Below the pieces are notes generated by a model. That model saw only the letters and a program-made list of their open reading frames with translations, had not been told where the DNA came from and ran no database searches. Below, in pieces: positions 46,377 through 55,231 of a DNA stretch of 64,000 nt. The position numbers and the translations under genes are program-made. This stretch comes from Candidatus Zixiibacteriota bacterium (GTDB lineage Bacteria > Zixibacteria > MSB-5A5 > GN15 > JACZUZ01): NCBI GenBank assembly GCA_024280775.1, contig JAJRPM010000008.1:113108-177107 (forward strand). Direction: 5' to 3'. Every line of letters begins with the position of its first letter. The first letter of the stretch is position 1.

Positions 46377-49300
46377 ATGAGATCCACTAAATACATAGTG
46401 ACTCTTTGCATCGGAGTTCTGCTTTTAGCCGCTGTGATTCTCAAAAGGAATGAGCTGGTAGAATCCGCCAAGGAGACGTTCCGAGCGCAAGCTCTCTCGG
46501 ATGCTACTCAAGTTGCCTCGAAACTCTCAACTGTTCATAACGGTATCTATCAGGGAATTCGTACAATTGCCAGACTTCCGGGAGTTAGAGACATTCCTCG
46601 CCACATTCATGACGATGAGTTTGAGCCAACTGCTAGACAATCAGTGCAGGAATTGTATAACAACCTTGCCCAATCGATAGCCATCTCTGAGATTTACATC
46701 GTACCACTCGATATGCAGCCCGACGAAATCGACCCGCTAACCGGAAAGTTGCAAGAGCCGATTACCACTTTCGATGAGCTAATAATTGGACAGAACGCTG
46801 ATATTGCCTGGGGCGAACATACAGAAGAGGTAGAAGAAATAGAAATCTACGAATATCGCTTGATGCGCATGCAACTCGATAGAATGTTGGTGGATTGTCC
46901 TCAACTGGGATATCTCAAAGGCTTGGATTACCCCTTATACGGCGGAAGAGGAGTTGTCACCTGTGATAATACCTACTACTCTCCTGCAAATCCTGATGAC
47001 GACGACCGAATCGGTTATGTGTTTTCAACACCGTTCTATGGTTATGACGGAAAACTCAAGGGATGTATTTCTGTGGTAACTCTCAAGATTGTATTTCGAG
47101 AGGCGCTTCCCAATGGAAACTATGCGCTAATTGCGCCGGCCTATGATGTATTCATCACTACTGGCGCTGAAGGTCAGGTCACTAGGTCAATAAACTCAGC
47201 CAAAGAAGGTGTACCTGATTCATCATTGGTTTTCAGCTCAGTAGTTCCACTCGACTCACCCGATGAATTGGGAGGCTGGGCGCTTTGGGTAGGTATTTCC
47301 AATGAGGTATTTGCGCAGAGTGATGCAATTCAATCTACAGAGCTGTTCTTTCGAGTTGCCAGCGGGGCTACTCTGATGCTGACGATAGCGGCTCTCTTCT
47401 TGATTTTCGCCCAGGACAAGAAGCGGAAAGCTCTCGCTGAACATAATCAAACACTACAAAGGCATATTGACGAGCAGACTAAGGAACTAAGGCGCCGGCA
47501 TGCTGATTTGCAGGCGGTTTTCTCCGCGGCCACTGATACCATTATCATTTCAACTGACTATGAGGGCATGGTTTTGATGGCCAACGAAGGGGCGCATAGA
47601 ATGCTAAGGCGCTCCGCCGGTGAATTAGAGAATGGTTTCCATGTCAGCCAGATATTCGACAAGGAACATCTGGCGTCAACTATGCAAAATATTGACATAT
47701 CGAATCAAAGTGTACTCTTCGGCGCTCTAGTGTCACTAGCTAGAGTAGGAATAGCTGATCGTAAAGAGCGTCTCCTGGATTGTGCCGATGGGAATAAACT
47801 GACCGCGGACATGACGATTTCTCCTATTTATGACAGTGAAATACAGGAAGACACAGTCAAGGGGTTTCTTTTCTATGGTGTAGATATCAGTGAAGCTAAG
47901 CAACGTGAGCAGATGATTCTTGAGGCGGGCAGAACTGCCGCCGAGGCCCAGGCTCAGGCGTTGAAAATGGCCCAGGAAAGCGAAAAGCAAAGATCGCAAC
48001 TTGAAAAAGCGATTGCCCAAGTTGAGCTTGCTGATATGGAATTGCGGGCATCTCAACAGAGAATTGAAGAAGTGACCAGCACAATTAACGAAGCCATTTG
48101 GAGTATGAACCCCGAAACACAAGCCTTTACCTATCTAAGCGAAGGCTGTGAAACAATATTTGGTTTTCCGCCTGGTGACTACCTCAACCGACCCGACTTA
48201 CTGGAGCAAGCAATTCATTTCGATGACCGAAGAATTTATTTGGAGAATCTAAACAGTTTAGGATTGGGACAACGCGTGGATTTTGATTTTCGAATCACCC
48301 ATGCCAACGGTGATACAAAATGGGTGAAAGCTGTAGCTTCACCTATCGAATTCAGCGAGGATAGAGCGACACGTGTCACTGGTTCCTTTAGTGATATAAC
48401 CGAATTGCGAGAAGCCACCGGAGCGTTACAGGAGAGCGAAGCCCGAGTGCGCGCCATACTCGAAAACGTGGTCGATGGCATTATTACGGTGGATTCGACA
48501 GGCAGAATTCAAATGTCAAATCCGGCGATGACTTCGTTGTTCGGATATTCCTCCGAGGAGTTGCTAAACAAACATATAACCAGTCTACTGTCATCAGACA
48601 ACCTAGGGTGTCTTGATATTGATACTCCAGACTTCATGCGCAAAACTTTGGAGCGCTCTGCGGCGGAAGAGGATTGCGCTCTAGTAGCAACCGATTCCGC
48701 GGGCAGGAGCTTTCCAGTGGAGATAACATTCAGTGAGTTTCAATTATCAGAGCAACATTTCTTCATAGCGGTAGTCAGAGATATCACTGAGCGAAACGCA
48801 CAGCAATCGTTTCTCATGCAGGCCGAAAAGAACACCGCGATTAGCGCCCTGGCGGCAGGCGTTGCCCATGAATTCAAGAACTGCCTCTGTGGTATTCTAG
48901 GGAATGCCACATTGGCTCTGGATTATCCTACTGAAGAAAAACTCGTACAAGAATCACTCAATGAAATCGTCGCGATTTCTGATAAGGCCAATCACATCGC
49001 TCTGTCACTACTGAGCTATTCCCAGTCCGGTGAAACCGAAGATGCGCTCGCCTCTGTTCACTCTGCGGTTCAAGAGGCCAAGATTCTGTTGGAGAATGAA
49101 TGTCGTGAGAGAAACGTGCGCTTGCGAATCGATATTGACGAGCAATTATGTGTGTCAATAGATCCCACAAATTTCCAGCAAACTATAATTAACATTACGC
49201 TAAACGCTATTCAATCATTCGCATCCGGTGGGGTTGTGCATATTCGTGGATTCAAAGAGCAAAACTCAGGTGTAATCGAAATACGAGATAGTGGTTGTGG

Positions 49301-49940
49301 CATGGACCAGGAGGAAATCAAACGTGCATTTGACCCTTTCTATTCCAGCAAAGGTGTCTGGGGAAATGACGCCGCAACGGGTCAGGGACTCGGGCTGACT
49401 ACCGCAAAAAACATGATAGAAAAGTCCGGCGGCTCTATCGAGTTGCGGAGCAAGAAAGGAAACGGCTCTACTGTTGAGATTCGCTTGCCTTTGGCTACGG
49501 CATCAGAGGTCTACGACGAGCCCGCCAAATATGATAGCCCCGGGGACGTGCCGGGGGCTCTTCTCCATCAGTTTACCGACGCATCTGTGGAAGATGTGGT
49601 CTCGGCGCTAAATGAAATCGGAATTACCTGGCAAGGGGTGGGAGGAAAAGAGGATCTCGAAAGCGCTCTCACAGATGACATTGGCATTGTAATGCTGGAT
49701 GGCATGGCTCCATTCAAGATAGAATTCGTCCAGATGTTCGAGAGCATAAGAGAGTCACGTCCGAGTATTCGCATAGTCGTGGTAGTGGATTCGGTATATG
49801 ACTATTACATTGCCGAGTATGTCAAAAGCGCGGACTATATTCTTCACCGCCCGGTCTCCACTTCCAGCCTCCGTTTGGCGTTGAATTTGGCTACCCCGGA
49901 TTCTGGCGTATCGATCTCTCAAGTTACCAGCAATTCCTAA
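46377..49940 (+). CDS. Membrane sensor histidine kinase with three PAS domains and a degenerate receiver
   Basis: An 1187-residue kinase. TM1 (about 6-22) and TM2 (about 325-346) bracket a large periplasmic sensor of Cache type (VFSTPFYGYDGKLKGCISVV). Then come PAS1 (about 380-505), a coiled coil, PAS2 (about 575-690), PAS3 (about 700-818), the H-box with H831 (GVAHEFKNCLCGIL), and an ATPase domain (NITLNAIQSF, DSGCGMD, GQGLGLTT). The last 130 residues look like a receiver with D1108 (IVMLDGMAP) but without the N-terminal acidic pair, so phosphotransfer is doubtful. No adjacent response regulator is present. Confidence 0.9.
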   Translation: MRSTKYIVTLCIGVLLLAAVILKRNELVESAKETFRAQALSDATQVASKLSTVHNGIYQGIRTIARLPGVRDIPRHIHDDEFEPTARQSVQELYNNLAQSIAISEIYIVPLDMQPDEIDPLTGKLQEPITTFDELIIGQNADIAWGEHTEEVEEIEIYEYRLMRMQLDRMLVDCPQLGYLKGLDYPLYGGRGVVTCDNTYYSPANPDDDDRIGYVFSTPFYGYDGKLKGCISVVTLKIVFREALPNGNYALIAPAYDVFITTGAEGQVTRSINSAKEGVPDSSLVFSSVVPLDSPDELGGWALWVGISNEVFAQSDAIQSTELFFRVASGATLMLTIAALFLIFAQDKKRKALAEHNQTLQRHIDEQTKELRRRHADLQAVFSAATDTIIISTDYEGMVLMANEGAHRMLRRSAGELENGFHVSQIFDKEHLASTMQNIDISNQSVLFGALVSLARVGIADRKERLLDCADGNKLTADMTISPIYDSEIQEDTVKGFLFYGVDISEAKQREQMILEAGRTAAEAQAQALKMAQESEKQRSQLEKAIAQVELADMELRASQQRIEEVTSTINEAIWSMNPETQAFTYLSEGCETIFGFPPGDYLNRPDLLEQAIHFDDRRIYLENLNSLGLGQRVDFDFRITHANGDTKWVKAVASPIEFSEDRATRVTGSFSDITELREATGALQESEARVRAILENVVDGIITVDSTGRIQMSNPAMTSLFGYSSEELLNKHITSLLSSDNLGCLDIDTPDFMRKTLERSAAEEDCALVATDSAGRSFPVEITFSEFQLSEQHFFIAVVRDITERNAQQSFLMQAEKNTAISALAAGVAHEFKNCLCGILGNATLALDYPTEEKLVQESLNEIVAISDKANHIALSLLSYSQSGETEDALASVHSAVQEAKILLENECRERNVRLRIDIDEQLCVSIDPTNFQQTIINITLNAIQSFASGGVVHIRGFKEQNSGVIEIRDSGCGMDQEEIKRAFDPFYSSKGVWGNDAATGQGLGLTTAKNMIEKSGGSIELRSKKGNGSTVEIRLPLATASEVYDEPAKYDSPGDVPGALLHQFTDASVEDVVSALNEIGITWQGVGGKEDLESALTDDIGIVMLDGMAPFKIEFVQMFESIRESRPSIRIVVVVDSVYDYYIAEYVKSADYILHRPVSTSSLRLALNLATPDSGVSISQVTSNS

Positions 49941-50144
49941 TCGAACTACCCGCTTCAACAATCACCTCAGCATTTGCCAGATTCCCCTAAGTTTCACCGG
50001 CACGCGCAAAGATTAAGATTGTAGCGCGCCACTTTTTCTACTATTGTTTTCCCATAACGCCGATTCTGAGGAGCGCACATTTCTCAGAATGGCTTAACGC
50101 CCAAATTTACATGTCAGGCTAAAATCTCAGGTGAAACAAAACTT

Positions 50145-51113
50145 ATGCCATCATTAACAGTTGGAAAGCTCTACGAAGAGCGCAAAGCAGAATTTGAACT
50201 GACGCTACTCAATAGTGAAGCTGGACTTAAGCGTGATGTGCTCAATGCGGAATTACATCGCCCCGGTTTAGCCTTAGCCGGATTCTACGAGCGTTTTCCC
50301 CGCAAGAGAACTCAGGTGATGGGCGAAACCGAACTGGCTTACTTTGCCGACAAAGATGACGCCAGTATCCGGGCTATCAGCAAAAGACTCTTTTCCGAGA
50401 ATGTGCCCTTGGTAATTGTCGCCAAGGGCTTAGCGCCTCATGAGTCATTTCTCGCCGAAGCCGACAATGCGAATATCGCGGTTCTTTCTTCCAGGCTGAC
50501 CACCGCAGAGCTTACCAATCGCCTGACAACCTATCTCGATATGGTCTTCGCTCCGTCGATTTCTGTGCATGGGACATTGGTGGACGTTTATGGAGTAGGA
50601 TTGCTCTATACTGGAAAATCCGGTGTCGGTAAGTCTGAAATCGCTCTAGACCTTGTCGAGCGCGGACATCGTTTGGTGGCCGATGATGTTGTAAAAATCA
50701 CACGCAAAACCAAAGACGTAGTTGTAGGTAGCGGCTCGGATTTGCTAGGCCATCACATGGAAGTGCGTGGCGTAGGGATTATTGACATTGAGGCGCTATT
50801 TGGAATTCGCGCGATTCGTATGCAAAAGCGCGTAGAGGTAGAAGTGCGTCTAACTCTGTGGTCAGAAACTGCCAGCTATGAGCGTCTCGGGATCGACGAA
50901 CGGACTACACAAATTCTGGGGGCGACAATTCCCATTGTCAATGTGCCGATTTCCCCGGGTAAGAATATCACCGTGATTAGCGAGGTAATCGCTATGAATC
51001 ATATGCTGAAAGTCTATGGCGAAAACTCAGCCGACGAATTCAGCAGGCGCCTGAATGAACGACTTATGCGACAAAGACTTACGCGGGAGTACCTTGAGGC
51101 TGACTACGAGTAG
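50145..51113 (+). CDS. hprK: HPr kinase/phosphorylase
   Basis: A 322-residue HprK, which phosphorylates HPr on a serine and reverses it with phosphate. The N-terminal MurF-like domain (1-135) precedes the catalytic domain with H142, Walker A GKSGVGKS (157-164), ADD (180-181) and the signature MEVRGVGIIDIEALFG. No ptsH or ptsI is nearby. In Proteobacteria hprK often sits next to rpoN and hpf; here those genes are 26 kb away. Confidence 0.95.
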   Translation: MPSLTVGKLYEERKAEFELTLLNSEAGLKRDVLNAELHRPGLALAGFYERFPRKRTQVMGETELAYFADKDDASIRAISKRLFSENVPLVIVAKGLAPHESFLAEADNANIAVLSSRLTTAELTNRLTTYLDMVFAPSISVHGTLVDVYGVGLLYTGKSGVGKSEIALDLVERGHRLVADDVVKITRKTKDVVVGSGSDLLGHHMEVRGVGIIDIEALFGIRAIRMQKRVEVEVRLTLWSETASYERLGIDERTTQILGATIPIVNVPISPGKNITVISEVIAMNHMLKVYGENSADEFSRRLNERLMRQRLTREYLEADYE

Positions 51114-51479
51114 CGAAACACCGGATAAGACCAATCGTGTGAATATGGGTGGTCTTTCTTCAACTCCTGCGCCCCGAAGGCCGTCTCTTGCCAGCGAGTG
51201 AGCCAGATTGTATACTTCTGCAACGACGCTGCCTTGACCCAAACGCGACTAAATAGTTGTGCTATTGTGGTCGTAATGCGGTTGTCAAGAACGGTAAACG
51301 TCGATAGATAGACATTCACTCAACAACACCACGCTCTCGCATGAAGCCCTCTGCAATTCGTTGCCTCTCAACGTCTTCCATCTGGAACTTCCCCCGCGCT
51401 CCCCTGTACAAGTTCGGGACCGTTTATTAAGACGGTCTGCGAGAGAGAGAAGTACTTGTCAATGAGGTAAGAAGGACGC
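51114..51479. other. hprK-parvulin intergenic region
   Basis: No gene is supported. A hairpin GACCGT-ttattaag-ACGGTC lies at 51418-51437, lacking a T-run. A short minus-strand frame around 51330-51420 (ends FMRERGVVE) has no start and looks like chance or a remnant. Confidence 0.35.
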
Positions 51480-53348
51480 ATGAAACGGATGTTAACAATA
51501 GCAGGGTTATCTAACTCAAAACAAAATCAATTCATCAAAGATACCAAGCCCATGATACAGAACAATATTAGGTTGAACGCCTTCTTGCTATTTGCAACAG
51601 CTTCAGTCTTGATGGCATCCCTCACCTCCTGCAGTGGTGGCAGTTCCAGCGGGGAGTATGTGGCGGTCGTAAATGGAGACCGCATTCCGCTGGAAGAACT
51701 AAAAACGCAGATGAACATGTCTAACCTGAAGTATTTTCAGAGTTACGAAGACGAGCTCGCCGCTAGAAAAATTATCACCGATACTTTGGTAATCCAACAG
51801 CTACTAGTCGAAGAAGCTTACAAAAGGAACTTTGACGAATTGGAAGATGTAGCGCGCATAGCGCTCTCCAATAAAGAGAAATTTCTATTGGATGCGCTCT
51901 TCGAGAGAGAGATTGGTTCCGAGTCGAACATAAGTGAGGCTGAAATTCAGGACTACTTCGATAAGTTGGAGTTCAAATACCGCGCCAGCCATATACTCGT
52001 AAAGACTCGTGAAGAGGCCGATGCAATCATGGATTCGCTATCAGCTGGAGTTCCGTTTGGGAGGCTTGCGGTAGCATCTTCAATCGATCGCAATTCCGCC
52101 AAAGACAATGGTGATCTTGGCTACTTTTTCTGGGGACAAATGGCCGACCCATTCCAGCGAGCTGTGATTAAGATGTCACCCGGTGATATTTCATCTCCGG
52201 TAAAGACTAGATTCGGTTGGCACGTAATCAAACTTACCGAAAAACTACCGAATCCTCAGAGAACGACTCTCCAGCAAATGCGTTACGGAATCAAGCAGGA
52301 CATGATTGTTGCCGACAGAAACCGGCGCGTGCAGAAATACTTCGAACGTATGCAAGTCAAACACCCAATTACCATCGAAGAGAAAACTGTAGAATTCGTA
52401 ATGAACAAAAGAGCCGATCTCTATCCGCCATTCTATTTGGAGCAACTTCCGAAATACGATTTTGACTCAGAGCAACTAGATCGTGATGAGGCCGCCCTGC
52501 CTCTGGCCACCTGGGATGGAGGGCAGCTGTCACTAGGTCAGTATTTGGTAATGAGTAGAAGCGCTCCAACGTATGCCAGGCCGGACTTGGATGACTTTGA
52601 AGGGCTTGAGAACTTCATATTCCGTTTGAAATTCAACGAAATCCTGGGACTCGAAGCGCGTCGTCAGGGGTTGGAGAGTTCTGACAAATTCAAGAATCGC
52701 ATGAAACGTTTCCGTGAGTTGACCATGGCGGAAATCATGCGTGACTCAATTCCTCAGCCACCGCCGCCAGATGAAGATGAGATTCTCGCCTACTACAATG
52801 AAAACCAAGCGGAGTTTACTGTGCCTGAAAAAATGCATCTCTATGAGGTGATGGTAAGTGACAAGAATCAGGCTTTGGAATTGCGCAAGAAAATCAAGGG
52901 ACTAAACCAACTTAAGAGCGCCGCCGCAGAGCTAACCGAGCGTTCAGGATTCAGAGCCAAAAGGGGAGATTTGGGCCTGATAGAGAGAAAATGGTTTCCC
53001 AATGTCTTTGACGCCGCCAAGAGAGTTGCAGTCGGCGGAATTGGTGGGCCGGTAAAATCACGTCTAGGTAAATGGTCGGTTTTCTATGTCGTTGAAAAAC
53101 GCTCAGAAGAGATTAAGAACATCGACGCAGTCAGACGCAAAATCAATTCGACTATCATAAACTCAAATAAAAGCGCTGCTTTTAGTACGTGGGCGAAGCG
53201 GGTAAAAGAGGACGCTGATATCACTATCTATGAGGATGTAATCAAGAAGTCCATTGATACCGACAAATACCCCGGACCGAGTTCATCTCCTGTTAAAGAT
53301 GTCAGCGCCGCTACCAATAAGTCTGAGGCTGACAGTTCCTCCAAATGA
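51480..53348 (+). CDS. Peptidyl-prolyl isomerase lipoprotein with parvulin domains
   Basis: A 622-residue envelope chaperone. The lipobox is LTSC (Cys51) after an unusually long n-region; the 51480 start has AAGGA upstream, while the ATG at 51552 has none. A SurA/PrsA-type N-domain (55-150) leads to a parvulin domain (about 168-260: YRASHILVKTREEAD, GDLGYFFWGQM, WHVIKL). A second, degenerate parvulin-like domain is near 445-560 (GDLGLIERKWF, GKWSVFYVVEK). It probably assists folding of outer-membrane or secreted proteins. The next gene, 31 bases away, is a second SurA-like protein. Confidence 0.88.
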   Translation: MKRMLTIAGLSNSKQNQFIKDTKPMIQNNIRLNAFLLFATASVLMASLTSCSGGSSSGEYVAVVNGDRIPLEELKTQMNMSNLKYFQSYEDELAARKIITDTLVIQQLLVEEAYKRNFDELEDVARIALSNKEKFLLDALFEREIGSESNISEAEIQDYFDKLEFKYRASHILVKTREEADAIMDSLSAGVPFGRLAVASSIDRNSAKDNGDLGYFFWGQMADPFQRAVIKMSPGDISSPVKTRFGWHVIKLTEKLPNPQRTTLQQMRYGIKQDMIVADRNRRVQKYFERMQVKHPITIEEKTVEFVMNKRADLYPPFYLEQLPKYDFDSEQLDRDEAALPLATWDGGQLSLGQYLVMSRSAPTYARPDLDDFEGLENFIFRLKFNEILGLEARRQGLESSDKFKNRMKRFRELTMAEIMRDSIPQPPPPDEDEILAYYNENQAEFTVPEKMHLYEVMVSDKNQALELRKKIKGLNQLKSAAAELTERSGFRAKRGDLGLIERKWFPNVFDAAKRVAVGGIGGPVKSRLGKWSVFYVVEKRSEEIKNIDAVRRKINSTIINSNKSAAFSTWAKRVKEDADITIYEDVIKKSIDTDKYPGPSSSPVKDVSAATNKSEADSSSK

Positions 53349-53379
53349 GCTTCACATCAAAGGGGTCGGATGAATCGCC

Positions 53380-54732
53380 ATGACTAAGAACAGGAAAAAA
53401 CAGAACAGCTTTTCTAGTTTTCTATCTATGAAAAAATCTGCTCTGAAATCAATTGCAATGACAATGTTCATTGTCTGGAGCCTGCCAGTGTATTCTTTTG
53501 CAGGGATAGAAAACGCAGACCCGCTGGAAAAAATCGTAGCCCGCGTTGGCAATTATCCAATCCTAATTTCCGAGCTAGCGAATCAAGTGCAATTACTCGC
53601 GATGCAAACCGGTTTCAAGCCAACAAGCCAAAGCGATGTAAGCAAGTTTCAAGAGGAAGTCCTGCAACAGTTGGTTAATGAAAAGCTGTTTCTGATAGCC
53701 GCACAACAGGACACCACCCTGCGAGTAACCGAACAGGAAATCACCCGGGACCTTGATCGTCAAATCGAGCAAATCTCAGGGCGCTTTCCCGATGAAGAGT
53801 CATTTCTTCAGGCCCTATCCTCCGAGGGGCTGACAGTTCGCGAGCTACGTCGCAAGTTCTATCCCGAGATAGAAAACCGATTACTCAAAGACAAATTCGT
53901 ATCTCGCAAACTAACATCAATTAGCGTCTCCCGTCAGGAAGTCACCGAGTTCTTCAATGAATTCCGCGATTCAATCCCCGATCAACCCGCCAGCATCCGA
54001 ATCGCACATATTCTTTTGCGAGTTGACGCATCAGGGGTGACCGCTGATTCGGTTCGTGATGTAGCGCGGCGAATCCGCAAAAAGGCGGTTGCAGGCGCCA
54101 GGTTTGATGATTTGATAGCAACTTTCAGCGCCCCCGGAGGCGGTGACCTTGGTTTCCTGCGCCGCGAGGAAGTGACCCCCGAGTTTGCCTCTGCCGCGTT
54201 TGCATTACGTGTCGGCGATATTTCCGGAGCGGTGCGCACCGGTGTAGGTTATCATATTTTCAAATGCATGGCTCGCACTGATGACAGCATTAACGTAAAA
54301 CAGATTTTCTTCCCGGTTAACGCCACCCCCGACGATACTCTGCGAACCCTGCGGAAAACGGATTCGCTAATGCAGGAATTACGTAATGGAGCCCCATTTG
54401 CAGAGGTAGCTAAAGAATTCTCAACCGACGATGATACTCGACGCACCGAGGGAGAGCTGGGTTGGTATGCTCTAAGCGATTTACCGGAAGAATTCAAGGG
54501 AGTCCTAACCGAAGAGTCGAGTGTAGGTGATATTGTCGGTCCGGCAGAGTCGGCGTTCGGATTTCATATTATCAAAGTGTTGGAAAAAAGGTACGCAAAA
54601 GAAGTTTCGCTGGAGAATAGCTACGACCAAATCCGCGAATTAGCTCGACGGCGCAAGACCGACGAACTCATCACCGATTGGGTGACCAAGAGAAAAAAAG
54701 ATACGTTCATAGAAATTCGACCTATCGACTAG
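53380..54732 (+). CDS. surA: SurA-like periplasmic chaperone/peptidyl-prolyl isomerase
   Basis: A 450-residue protein with SurA architecture: signal sequence (ending PVYSFAG), N-domain (about 45-195: IVARVGNYPILISELANQVQL), parvulin 1 (about 205-300: IRIAHILLRVD, GGGDLGFLRREEV, GYHIFKCM) and parvulin 2 (about 305-400: VKQIFFPVN, EGELGWYAL, FGFHIIKVLEK). It should escort barrel proteins across the periplasm. It is co-oriented with, and 31 bases from, a lipidated parvulin protein. The start might be the ATG at 53428, which better fits a signal peptide but has no Shine-Dalgarno. Confidence 0.88.
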   Translation: MTKNRKKQNSFSSFLSMKKSALKSIAMTMFIVWSLPVYSFAGIENADPLEKIVARVGNYPILISELANQVQLLAMQTGFKPTSQSDVSKFQEEVLQQLVNEKLFLIAAQQDTTLRVTEQEITRDLDRQIEQISGRFPDEESFLQALSSEGLTVRELRRKFYPEIENRLLKDKFVSRKLTSISVSRQEVTEFFNEFRDSIPDQPASIRIAHILLRVDASGVTADSVRDVARRIRKKAVAGARFDDLIATFSAPGGGDLGFLRREEVTPEFASAAFALRVGDISGAVRTGVGYHIFKCMARTDDSINVKQIFFPVNATPDDTLRTLRKTDSLMQELRNGAPFAEVAKEFSTDDDTRRTEGELGWYALSDLPEEFKGVLTEESSVGDIVGPAESAFGFHIIKVLEKRYAKEVSLENSYDQIRELARRRKTDELITDWVTKRKKDTFIEIRPID

Positions 54733-54823
54733 ATAGTTCAGCGGCGTCTTGATTCCCACAGGCCGAAAGGCATAGCAAGAAAGACACATCAAGAAAGACA
54801 CAGCAAGAAAGGCCATGCCGACA

Positions 54824-55063
54824 ATGCGTCTTGACCAAATTCTTCCCCTGCTTGGTGTTATCAAACGCAGAACCATCGCCAAGAAGCTAGCCGACAGCGG
54901 CTTGATTTCCATAAACGACACCAGCGCCAAAGCCGGTAAGAGTGTTTCTGTAGGTGATATTATACACATAGGCGGAGTAAACCCGCAGACAATCAAAGTT
55001 CTTCAACTCCCCGGCAAGTCTCTCTCCAAAGAGCAACGGGTCGATTACTTCGAAGTAATGTAG
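54824..55063 (+). CDS. rqcP: S4-domain RNA-binding protein, probable RqcP
   Basis: A 79-residue S4 protein: MRLDQILPLLGVIKRRTIAK, then LADSGLISINDTSAKAGKSVSVGD. This closely matches Bacillus RqcP (YabO), which starts MRLDKFLKVSRLIKRRTLAK and works with RqcH on stalled 50S subunits during alanine tailing. HslR-type heat-shock S4 proteins are the main alternative but are longer. The start at 54824 gives the family N-terminus; the ATG at 54815 has its Shine-Dalgarno too close. RqcH is encoded in the same window at 29.9-31.6 kb. Confidence 0.75.
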   Translation: MRLDQILPLLGVIKRRTIAKKLADSGLISINDTSAKAGKSVSVGDIIHIGGVNPQTIKVLQLPGKSLSKEQRVDYFEVM

Positions 55064-55231
55064 GCGCCTCTGATTGTTCATTGCATACAATGTTGCTTAC
55101 ATTACAGTTGTACCGCCAGCATTTGTCGCTTACATTGTTCCTAGGCATTAGCGCCTGCTGTGCACCTGATTGATCAACAGAATTGATTGCTCTACACAGT
55201 GTCTCCATAGCTTAAAGGAAATATATTCTTA

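Noticed and set aside
51330..51420. Short minus-strand frame ending FMRERGVVE
   Set aside because: About 35 codons after a stop, with no proper start or RBS; may be a remnant but cannot be supported.
54781..54812. Short AAGAAAGACACA direct repeats before rqcP
   Set aside because: Three imperfect 12-14 base units are too few and too simple to call a functional array.
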